Shown here: positions 49,127 to 59,100 of the stretch, piece after piece
Layout of the letters: each line of letters begins with the position of its first letter
Position numbering within the stretch: position 1 is the stretch's first letter
DNA from: Pisaster brevispinus
Lineage: Eukaryota > Echinodermata > Asteroidea > Forcipulatida > Asteriidae
Reading direction: 5' to 3'
NCBI GenBank assembly: GCA_023634235.1
Contig: JAMKCF010000008.1
Coordinates: 19,993,000 to 20,056,999, forward strand
Length of the DNA: 64,000 nt
The notes under the pieces: model-generated
Database searches by the model: none
What the model was told of the DNA's origin: nothing
The model's input: the letters and a program-made list of their open reading frames with translations, nothing else
Position numbers and translations under genes: made by a program

Positions 49127-49176
49127 ATCTTGACCTCTCCCGCCACCCAAAAAGGAAAAAAACATGTACATGTATA

Positions 49177-49395
49177 TATACTATGCACTGATTGAGAAGT
49201 ACCTACCCCTGGAATACTGAAAGGAGCTTATTTATACCAATAGCTGCAGCCGGGAACAAGGTTACACCCAAGACAGACCATTAAGTCTGGACCCCCTCCC
49301 TCCTCCAAAAGAAAAAAAACATGAAAGGAGCTTATACTTATTATGACAACTGGGAACAAGGTTACACCCAAGCCAAACTATTGAGTCTGATTTCC
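49177..49395 (+). pseudogene. Two decayed copies of the last CENPT coding exon in its 3' flank
   Basis: From about 49181, ATGCACTGATTGAGAAGTAC and GGAATACTGAAAGGAGCTTA repeat the end of exon 9 almost exactly, but TACAGA has become TACTGA, a stop. GGGAACAAGGTTACACCCAA recurs at about 49251 and again at about 49353, so a third, shorter copy starts near 49322 (ATGAAAGGAGCTTATACTTA). The authentic exon ends at 49126. These copies are probably part of the 3' UTR or lie just beyond it; they are not coding. Confidence 0.88.
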
Positions 49396-49593
49396 CCAAG
49401 GAAAAAAATCCCACTTGTATAAAAATGTAAATAACAATTATAAACATGTTGTGGATAGTTGACTCTCTCCTTTTGGCATGGTTGGTTGCCATTTGAAATA
49501 ATACTCCAAACTGAAACAGGGAATTATTAAGGAAAACATTTTTCTTTTTGAAACTATAGAGAGTACTAGTAGACCAGTACACACAATGCTCAA

Positions 49594-49650
49594 TAAAAAC
49601 GCCAGGGACCTAGTTTTCGTACTGATTGCATGTGGATTAAGTAATAAAAA
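49594..49650 (+). terminator. Candidate CENPT polyadenylation signals
   Basis: AATAAA words occur at about 49593 (CTCAATAAAAACGCC) and about 49642 (AGTAATAAAAATGG), about 470-520 nt after the stop. Position only; no transcript evidence. Confidence 0.35.
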
Positions 49651-50030
49651 TGGTGTCATGAACGTCAAACTTTTTCCTTTTTCAAACTGGTAGAAGTCAG
49701 ATTTCAAGCAAAGTTGACTAAATTCAACCTGTGTGAGTGACTTAAGTCATGAAGTACATGTAGGATCCAATCTTGGCAACCATTAGAATGATTTCTTCAA
49801 GTCTGTTGGCTTTTGCAGCATTGCGTTATAGTCGCTGACTTTAATCGTGTGTAACTGTTCAGTAATACTCAGGGTATCTGACTCCCAAAGTGGCGCAACA
49901 AAGTTTTTTGTGGGTGATGACATTGGTTGAATAAGGTCAACAGAACTGATGGGTTTTGAGCCCCCAAATCTCACATACATGTACAGTGCTATTTTAGTTA
50001 AACGGTTCCTGCTGCTTAAACATTTCATGG

Positions 50031-50221
50031 GCCCAATTTAATAATAAAACTGCTTTTTAAAAGCACACAAAGTAGCTAAGCACAACAAAAATATGCTTAC
50101 CAGCCAAAATACCTTGTTTACATGTACCATCTGTGACTGGTATCCTGCACATTTTTGCCGAGCGGAAAATTATTGAGCAATATTCAGTGCTTGAGCAGCT
50201 CTATGAAATTGGGCCCTGGTA
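50031..50221. repeat. GGGCCCAATTT fold-back repeat between CENPT and RBFA
   Basis: Starts GGGCCCAATTTAATAATAAA and ends CTCTATGAAATTGGGCCCTG. Internal AGCTAAGCACAACAAAAATA and ATGCTTACCAGCCAAAATAC match the copies at 44.7 and 59.7 kb. Confidence 0.7.
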
Positions 50222-50435
50222 CTCCACTGTATTAGTACAACGTCATTATGAACACCTCAAGTCGGAGAGCCTGTATACTATAATGGTCTTCTTTTTTAGC
50301 TTTTTATTACCATGGATGAAAGCTGCAATGATAGCGTGACTAACTTTAATAATTCAACTTAATTGTTTCAATGGATTGCTATTAAAAACAAGTGAAGTCA
50401 ACTTCCAAAAATAGTACGTCATCGTTCCTGTTTGT

Positions 50436-50467
50436 CGTTTTATTTGTCCATGAGAGATTGATTTATT
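50436..50467 (-). terminator. RBFA polyadenylation signals, one overlapping the stop codon
   Basis: On the minus strand an AATAAA at 50467-50462 overlaps the TAA stop (50465-50463). A second AATAAA lies about 26 nt downstream (minus orientation) near 50441. Which one is used cannot be told from the sequence. Confidence 0.4.
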
Positions 50468-53400
50468 TTTCCTTATACTCCTCAATGATGCGATCATAAT
50501 CATCATCATCAATGTTTTCTTCTGACGTTTCTTCGTCTTGTAACTCATCTCTAAGATTCCTCATCCGATTTGATTTGTATGAATCCAATTCCCCCATGTA
50601 GAATGCTGCTTGTTTCCTTTCGGCTTTGCTCTGTTTCTTCTTCTTCATGAAAGCTCTGAACTGTGCGAACTTCTTGTCGATGTTCACGTCATCTTCTTCC
50701 AGTTCCGTCATCGGCGCATCCTCGCCCTCGAACTGCAGTTTCTTATTTTTTGTCCGGATCATTTGGTTGAGTGCAGCATGGTCAATACCAAACAAGCTCG
50801 GCTGGGTTATCCCACTGTCATCTTCTTTAGAAGTCCTTTCGGTTTTCTTGATAAATTCCATCTTCCCCTCGGGTTCGGATTTCTCCTCTGCTTCTTCTTC
50901 AAGGTTGTTTACTTCAAGCAGCTCCTCCTTGGGGCCAAAGTCCGCGATGGAGAGAAGTCTCTCTACCTCTGAGATGTTTGCACTCACTTTGTCTTTTATG
51001 AAGAAGATTGGAGGAATCTTTCCTAAAACTCGATGGGAGATCAAGGCTCTCCTGCAAAAACAATAGTAATAAAAAAAAATAGGGGAAAAATTACCAATCT
51101 AGTCTACTGAGTACAATCGACTCTCTTGTTATAGCAAGATTGCTGAGGCTGGCCAAATCACCTTTTATGACAGGAACATGGTTATAAGAGAACGGTAAAA
51201 CAAAGAAACACCAAGCAGACAAGAGATTCCGGTCTCCGGACTTCACATTCATCTCTTTATAAGCAAAACCTCTCTTTCACAGTGCTCTTTATAACAAGGG
51301 TTGACTGTGTTTGTGGTTTTGATGTTAAAAAGGTATTTAAAAAAACAAGAAAACTAAAGAATAGATCTTTTTCTACCCTTGGTTTAGAGAAAGAAACCTG
51401 AACCTCTCTTTCACAGTGCTCTGTATAACAAGGGTTGACTATTTTTGGTTTTGATTTTAAAAAGGTATAAAAAAATGAAAAGACTAAAAAATAGATCTTT
51501 GTCTACCCTTGGTTTAGAGAAAGAAACCCTCTTGAGTGCTTACTTTGAGGTTAATTTCTTGAAGAGCTGCAACAGTTATTTCTCCCCAGAAAATTGCTAA
51601 TGTTGAACTTACGAAAGGCTCCTTGGCAGTTCAGTGCAATTAACTTTGAGGTTTTTATGAACCAGATTTATAGCGCACGTATCTACCAATAAGGTACTCA
51701 AGACACTTGTTTTGCATACCTGAGAGGACCTTTGTGTCTGTTGAGAACTTCCTCAATTCTATCGTCTTCTTTCACTGAGCCGGTTGCCATCCAGAAAACA
51801 CGGCATGCACTCATATCACCTGAAACTTGTACCTATTTCAAACAAAGAAAACAAATCTAGATATAGTTGCAATTCATGAGTCCAGTGAAAGATGTCATAC
51901 CAAATTAAACTGTGATACTCTAACCATTGCATGTTGTACTTTGCAGACACTTGCAGCTGCATTGGGTGATTTTTCACCTCAGACCAAATAGTTTTAATAA
52001 TTTTCTCCAAACAAATGTTGACAGATGAAGGTGTTTCAAAACAACCAAACACAAGATACTCTGACCTATGTCATGCTCAATGCACAGAAATACTCAGAAC
52101 ACCACATGTAGTTACCCTTATTATGGTGACTTGCAGTTCTTCCAGTTCGTCACTGACCAGGTTCGTAGTCATCATGTACGTCAGATTATCAAAGAGAATC
52201 TTGTTGTAGGTTCTGAGACGGATGCTATCCTCTCGCTGTACCTTGGTCTTGCCACCACTTACTCCAGTTGCCTACAAAGGATTTCATTTCAATCGTATTA
52301 GTGTGAATCATATTAGTGTCTTGTCCCAACTAATGTTGGATCTATCCCAACTATAATTAGGCCAGTCCCAACAATAGTATAAAGGCCTGTCCCAACTATA
52401 GTTGGGCTTGTCCCAACTATAGTTACGCCTGCCCCAACTATAACTGGATTAGACAACCTTTAGTTCGGACTGGCCTAACTAAATTTTAGCTGTGAAAATT
52501 GAACGTACATGTAGACCAAATAGATGCAGAATTCAATACCCAGGATAGGGAGTCATGAAGACCAATAATTATAAAGGTATCTTTAATGATTAATTGGCAA
52601 AAAAAAAGCAAGTCAATTCCATTGTGTTGTGTGGAACAAGGTGATAGGTTGTTTTATACAACTAAAACAAAACAGTAGTATTATTTGGTTTTACCCGTAC
52701 ACCAATGTGTGTAAAGCACTGTATAATCCGTACTTTCCTGTGAAAATAAATAAAGACATACAACAAAACAAAATACACAGGTATACTACTTGGGTGGGAT
52801 TAGAACCCACAACCTTTGCCATTCTAAAGCAGCTGTCTTACCACTGACAACTAATAAAAACATTAATAGTCAGCATTCCTGAAAAAGTAAATGTTAAAGT
52901 ACATGACATGGTTCTGCAAGCTTATTGGGTAGGACAATTTTATTTTGTAAGTTTTCATGCTCAGGTAATGTCTTGATCCAACTGTTAGTGTGCTTTTGTT
53001 CCTGTTCAATGTGTGCCTGTCCATCAGACATCTCACCACAAGCCTTAACTTCTAGAAGATGCCCCTCTACCAACATTAGTTTCCCGTCTATCTCATTAAT
53101 AATTCAATATTTATCCTCATTTATTTTCTGTTTGATTTATGTTTATTTCATTTGGTATAATGAATTTTGGAACTGAATTCAATTAGACCTTACCCTTTGG
53201 CCCTACAACAGAACGATTACATTGATGTTCAAGTCTCAGTCTTACCAATTTTCCAAGCTGTGCGACATTCATTGGGTCATAGTAGTATTTTTTCCTGCAA
53301 AACAAAAAACACAAATCAAGAAAGAAGGGGATAAAAAGAACAATTTAACAGTGTTGCGTGAGTGCAATAACGCCATCTTGATTTTTTTCAACTAACACCA

Positions 53401-54735
53401 TTGTATCTTAAACGAAAACACTCGGTGCAAAAACATCATTTCTTGGCACCTCTTGATTTTGTGTGTACCCCATTTATTTTACACAAGATACAACTTGGTT
53501 TGACACTTTCAAACTTGCATAAAACATAATTGCAATTTGTGGAGATCTATCAATCATTCAATGTTCTTGCACTGCATCACAGTGACACAACAAAATCACC
53601 GACCGCTATTAGCAGAAAAGGTTGTGTCTGGCTTTGCTTTGTTTGTATTTTCTTCTTTCTGAAGTACTACTAGTTATTGTGGGGGGTACCTAAACCCATT
53701 GCCAGTAACAGAGGCGCTGTACTCCTTTAATTGTTTTCTGTTTACATCTGCGGTCATACAACTGCAGATGTAAAGAACAACAGTGTACAGCACCCCAGTT
53801 ACTGGGTCAGGGAGTACCAACCTTTTTGATCATGGCATGCCATCTTTCCATCTAGTCTAGTGACACAATTATTTTGTTTCTTCTGTAATGATGATCATCA
53901 AAACCTTACACTTATAAGTTATAGTGAACAAATCACAAGGGGTAAGCCTTGCATTTTTATCAAATATGGGCTAAATGTTTAGGCATCATTAGAAAATGAA
54001 CAGCTACACTTTACAGTTCAGTTAATACAATCAGACAATCCCTGCATACTGACCAACCACTGCAGTGCATCTATTCTAACAATGTCTACGTCTGAATCTA
54101 TAGTCAGCAAAACACTGCTAGTGCTAAACGGAAACACCAAAACATTTTTAAAGAAAGAAGACAATGAAGAAATTTCAGTTATTATAGACTGGGAGGGAAA
54201 CCACACATTAGGGAGTGGGGACACCCAACCAACTCAGGCAGTTAGCTCAAGTCACTAGTCTAGAGACAGAGTACTGCTAGTGCTACACCGGGCCCAATTT
54301 CATGGCTCTGCCCAAGTAATGCTTGCGTGTGTGGGAACTCCACGTCAAAAGAAATAGTTTGCCTAATTACAGTTTACACAGCTAGCCTAGATAGAAAATT
54401 CGGCGCTTGCACATTAAGCAGAGACTGGTGTAGTTGCGATGATCGTAACCCTCCATCCTCCCGACGGTCGCAGACCGGAGGGTTACGAGCTACTCTACAC
54501 ACGATTCGACCATCAGTGCAATTTCGACCAATGTTGACAGACTAGTCACCAGATTTGCCCAATTTTTTCCACTTTCAAAAATCATGACACAAATTCTAAG
54601 AACAAGGACTTGATCTTCAATGTCTGATGAATCCATTCATAATACTCAAAACATCATTGAGAAAATATTTTTAAGAAAAAGGACAAAAACTTACCAGAAA
54701 CCGAGCGAATTGCTCGTGAATCGAACACAGTCCAT
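50463..54735 (-). CDS. RBFA: RBFA, mitochondrial ribosome-binding factor A, five coding exons
   Basis: Exons (minus): 54695-54735, 53246-53294, 52116-52271, 51720-51832 and 50463-51051, in consistent phases; 315 aa (human 343). RBFA binds the small mitoribosomal subunit and helps mature its 12S rRNA. Recognised by KKYYYDPMNVAQLGKL, REDSIRLRTYNKILFDNL, the KH-like core VSGDMSACRVFWMATGSV, the strand KIPPIFFIKDK, and the family tail LLSIADFGPKEE and SLFGIDHAALNQMI. The C-terminal third is acidic and lysine-rich. Exon 1 gives only 14 residues before KKYYY, where human has about 50, so the mitochondrial presequence is short and another exon could have been missed. Exon 1 lies in the left arm of a large inverted repeat. 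The gene is tail to tail with CENPT and head to head with WDR59. Confidence 0.9.
51266..51535 (+). repeat. ~134-bp tandem duplication in RBFA intron 4
   Basis: AACCTCTCTTTCACAGTGCT starts a unit at 51267 and another at 51401. Both continue with ATAACAAGGGTTGACT, AAATAGATC/AGAATAGATC and CTACCCTTGGTTTAGAGAAA. Identity is high. Confidence 0.88.
52318..52455. repeat. Short self-complementary tandem repeat in RBFA intron 2
   Basis: Five to six units of 24-30 bp built on TGTCCCAACTATAGTTGGGC. The CCCAACTATAGTTGGG core is a perfect 16-bp palindrome in the best unit. Outer units are degenerate. Confidence 0.75.
54291..54430. repeat. Truncated GGGCCCAATTTCATGG element abutting the inverted repeat
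   Basis: Starts GGGCCCAATTTCATGGCTCT and shares ACACAGCTAGC, ATTCGG.GCTTGCACA and AAGC.GAGA with the full fold-back copy at 43215-43465. It stops where the 424-bp inverted repeat begins (54431). Confidence 0.65.
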
Positions 54736-54854
54736 GGTTGAGATTTTGAACCCCGCACTTTCAATATCTCGACGAATCAGCGTAAACCAAGGAAAACCAA
54801 ACTGGGCGGAGCTTCCGCTGTAGCCCTAACCCGCTATTCCCGCTTGTGGACTCA
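54431..54854. repeat. Left arm of a ~424-bp inverted repeat; contains RBFA exon 1
   Basis: Pairs with 55189-55613 in reverse complement at very high identity across the whole arm. The arm holds the RBFA start codon, the exon 1 splice donor and about 120 bp of upstream sequence, plus part of intron 1 that includes a CGTAACCCTCC...GGAGGGTTACG hairpin. Confidence 0.95.
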
Positions 54855-55084
54855 CCCCTCACGAACGATCGGTCAACGACGCATTGGGGAAAATTGTGCG
54901 GCGAGAGCGATGTGTTTATAAGTACGAGGTTACAATTTTGTATAATATATCACCAGAACGAGGTCGCGATTAGACTCAACCGCACGTCTTCTAACCCCTG
55001 GAAAATCGAATTGTATGTTTCCCTACTCGCCTACTCATTGTAGTATGGAACATGGAGGAGAGAACCAGACTAACAATGTGCATG

Positions 55085-55165
55085 CGTGTTTTAACGTTCA
55101 TGTACAGTTTGATGTATAATACATGTACATGTACATTGTACATACATGTACTGTACAGCCGATTG
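55085..55165. repeat. ACATGTACATGTAC-rich self-complementary spacer
   Basis: Within the 334-bp spacer of the inverted repeat; composed of overlapping CATGTAC words that can pair with one another. Confidence 0.6.
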
Positions 55166-55188
55166 CCGAGACAAGCACACCCGTGAGA

Positions 55189-55613
55189 TGAGTCCACAAG
55201 CGGGAATACCCGGTTAGCGGACAACAGCCAAAGCTCCGCCCAGTTTGGTTTTCCTTGGTTTACGCTGATTCGTCGAGATAATGAAGTGCGGGGTTCAAAA
55301 CCTCAACCATAGACTGTGTTCGATTCACGAGCAATTCGCTCGGTTTCTGGTAAGTTTTTGTCCTTTTTCTTAAAAATATTTTCTCAATGATGTTTTGAGT
55401 ATTATGAATGGATTCATCAGACATTGAAGATCAAGTCCGTGTTCTTAGAATTTGTGTCATGATTTTTGAAAGTGGAAAAAATTGGGCAAATCTGGTGACT
55501 AGTCTGTCAACATTGGTCGAAATTGCACTGATGGTCGAATCGTGTGTAGAGTAGCTCGTAACCCTCCGGTCTGCGACCGTCGGGAGGATGGAGGGTTACG
55601 ATCATCGCAACTA
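55189..55613 (+). pseudogene. Right arm of the inverted repeat: mirror copy of RBFA promoter and exon 1
   Basis: Plus-strand copy of the left arm. The RBFA start codon position reads ATA (CCTCAACCATAGACTGTG) instead of ATG, while the exon end and the donor (CGGTTTCTG before GTAAGT) are intact. It therefore cannot start RBFA but could act as a non-coding, plus-directed first exon in front of WDR59. The copy is not followed by other RBFA exons. Confidence 0.88.
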
Positions 55614-55650
55614 AGACTGGTGGTACTGGTAGTGGTGGTCAAAAAGCACA

Positions 55651-55795
55651 GTGGCCCAATTTCATAACTTTGCACTTTGTTGAGCAGAAAATACTGTTTG
55701 GCAATTTTCTATGCTAGGCAAAAAATGAGTGGGGCACCAGTCTCAACATAACAATGTAAACTTTTTGGAATGTTGGCTGGTATTGTGGTAACCAG
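55651..55795. repeat. GGGCCCAATTTCAT-family fragment beside the right arm
   Basis: GGCCCAATTTCATAACTTTG, GAGCAGAAAATACTG, AAATGAGTGGGGCACCAGT and TGGAATGTTGGCTGGTA match the copy at 8735-8930. Confidence 0.65.
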
Positions 55796-56109
55796 TGATT
55801 CACTGATTGGTCAGCTGAGTGAATTGATTTCAGATTTGTGTGAACATAGTCCCATACTTTTTCTGAACAAGCATCTTCTCAAGCTTCCTGATGCTGTTTC
55901 TAGTGTTAGAGTATTTACACAGACTTGACGAGCTATGATAACAGCAAACACTACTCCCTGGCAAATGTGAATAGCATGTATGGCCACTGGATGTCGATAT
56001 ATGCACGACTTTCTTGCAAATAACTCGACGCACAAGATAGTTCATGGAGGCCGCCATGTTTGAAATGATCACGTTTTCTCGATTGAGGGCGCAATTTTAT
56101 ATTAAAAAT

Positions 56110-59100
56110 ATGGCGACTCGCTGGGGCAACAACGAGAATGTGTCGGTGGAGTTTTACCAGGAAACACAGGTTTGCGAAGATTTGCTTAACTAACAGTTAT
56201 TGCATTTTGCTCGGCGCATTGCTGAGAAAGTGTTTGTAGCTTTTAAGTTCACTTCTATTCAATATCCATATCACAGTAACAATAACATGATCACTCGACT
56301 CGGGGCTCAGTCATTAAACTTCATTCAGTGAGTGACGAGTGACCATCGCAGCTTGTTGCAGTGACTTGGACGACAGACGATAGACGGACAATAACATGTG
56401 ACATGACTTATAATATATGAGTTTGACAGAGTGATACTGTCACAGATCATTAGATGGTGTTTTGTAAACAGATGAGTGGATATTTTGCTGGCACCAGCCA
56501 AGAGTTGTACTACCTCATCATGCTCCATCAGTCCATGGTTTTACCCATAGAGAAACTTGAACTTGGCCTTTCTTTATCATATCATGTGGTATGGTTTTAC
56601 TCAACATTATTAATAATATAGCCAGCAAATCTGTACTGTAAAGTGTAGCACCTCTTTGACGCATCACATACACAATGAACAAGTAGAAAACTAGAATAGT
56701 AGAAGTACTGAAGATAATGTAGCCGACACATACACATTTTTAAAATTCCTAAGCTGTCAATTGTCATTCACATCATGGTATTCGAGAGCTGGTAATGGTA
56801 CTCTCCCATTTTGTAAACAATATGCAAACAAATTCTGCATTGCCTTTATCGATTTTCTTTTTCAGTCCAAAAAATAAAAATGTTATTAATAAATTATAAA
56901 AATTGACTCCAACATGTAGTATGGATATAGTATAGTAGTATATACTTTTTCTGTTTTCTAACTTGTGGCTCCTTAGGATTTGTTGGTTTTTTTTTTTTTT
57001 TTTTAATGGGGGGGATGGGGATAAATATATTCTGAAATTGCGGTAGAGTCAAATAGCATTTTGGAGATTTTATACTTTTTTGTTATATCGCTAGAAATGT
57101 CAACTCATAATATTGCGTACTAGAAACCTTCTGCTACATCTGGCTAGCTCTCACCTCCCACATTTACCAAAACCCCACAGGACTCAAATTTTACACTGGA
57201 CCGCAGGTCCGAGGCCAGTAGTTTTAGTGCCGTGTCAGTAAACTCATGACCGGACAAGTCCGGCAGTCTTGTGTTTTTCAATTGAATAATAATACCTCAC
57301 TCTCTGTAATACATGTAATATGTTTACTTTGACTTTGAGTCTGATAAAAATACCTTTCACTTCTACAAATTAAGTATACATATTACTCATAAAGACAAGT
57401 GAGATCTCTTCTGTCATATGTTTTAATGCTTGTTCAGATAAAACGATTTAAATGTATGTTAAATTGTGTCAGGAAGTATTGTCCTCATTTTGATTCTGGT
57501 CTTGTAAAAATCAATTTTGGTCCAGTAAACATCTGGAGCAATGAGCCCTGCAGCCTTGTGGATTTTCCCACTAAGTCTGAGCCCTGACCCATGCCTGGGT
57601 TTGTGGTAGCACCATGAGATTAACTATCGAGTAATGTTTTGTTAGTGTACATGTATGGACCTCTGAGAAGAGCCAGAATTCATTTAGCTTTGCCTTGCAT
57701 CTAAGGGGGCGTGTCATGGCCGAGCGGGTAAGAGCACCAGACTCAAGCTCTGGTGTTTCTGATCAGCAGAGTGTGGGTTGGAGTCCTGGTCATGACAGTA
57801 GACACTTGTAATCCTTGAGCAAGATGCTTTCCCCATAATGCTTTGTCCTTCAGACATTAAGGCATAGGTCCCATGTACAAGGATTGGTAGTGCACCTAAG
57901 AGAACCCAGAACTCTTATCGTGAAAGAGTAGGGGTTAACCCCGGTGTTTCTAGTTCACATAGCAAGCACCCTTGTTTATAGGTTGCCTCGGTCTTGCGAG
58001 CTATCAGTGATTAAGTTTACTTATGAGGCATCCTTGGTTGCATTACTAGAAATACATACTGATAATAATAATAATAATAGTAATAAAGCGTGACTAAGAT
58101 TTTAAAAAACCATTGCAACTGAAAAAAGCGATCAGCAAATCCAACTCTAATTAGCACTTACATGTAAACCTTTTCAACAAATTGATTGTGAAGAGTAAAG
58201 TCTTAAAATGTTTGTGCTTCATTTCTTTTCAGGCCACCGCCATGGCAGTGGACAGCACCGGAGGGTTTGCTCTGTTGGCTGGGTGAGTAATACAACGTTA
58301 ACATCAGACTTCCTTAAGATGGCCAATCCAGATGACGCTGCCCAATCCTCACTTTGTTCCATAAAAATCCCTGAATGGTTTGACATGCAGGCCTTTGGGA
58401 TTTGACATGTAGGCCTATTAACCCATTGCACAATGCGGAACACATTTCTACACAATGCGTGTCTACCATTTCCACCATTTTCCACTCCAAAAATGGAGGA
58501 CAGGATAGGTGCATGTAAGTGCACTGCACTTTGCACAAGGGTCTAATATCAGTTCCAACACATCGCCACATGATTGAACAGAAACAGTTATGAAATAAAT
58601 AAATATACAAACAAATAAATGTTTAATGAAATAATAATGAATGAATTAACATTTATATAGCACCAGTGCCCACCAATGTTGACACTCTTGGAGTGTGAGC
58701 ATTATCAGCCACTGGGCCATTTATTTCATTCCGTAAACCTTCTCAGAGAGTAAGTAGTGCACAAAGTAAAATCAAGTACCATCTCTGCCCTCACAGGTAC
58801 TCGTTAACTCCTGGGTGGAGAGAAGCAATTGTCTTGCTCAAGGACACAAACTTGTGTCATGACCGGTATCCAAAGCCACCAGAACTTGAGTCTGATGCAT
58901 TAAGACTGCTTCGTCATTACATGCTAAATAAAAAATAAAAATATCAACTTAAACACCTTTCTAATTAAACGGAGTAATCTCAATTACATGTAGAGCAACA
59001 TTTAATGAAAATGGAAGCATCAGTTGGACTTGTGATTGACTTTTTTCCAGTTTTTCCACATACACATTTCTTTAAAAAATAAGCACTAAAATGTTGGAAT

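Noticed and set aside
57713..57800. Functional tRNA-Leu gene
   Set aside because: The head is tRNA-like, but it is fused to a SINE body with an ATAATA tail and has relatives in three other introns.
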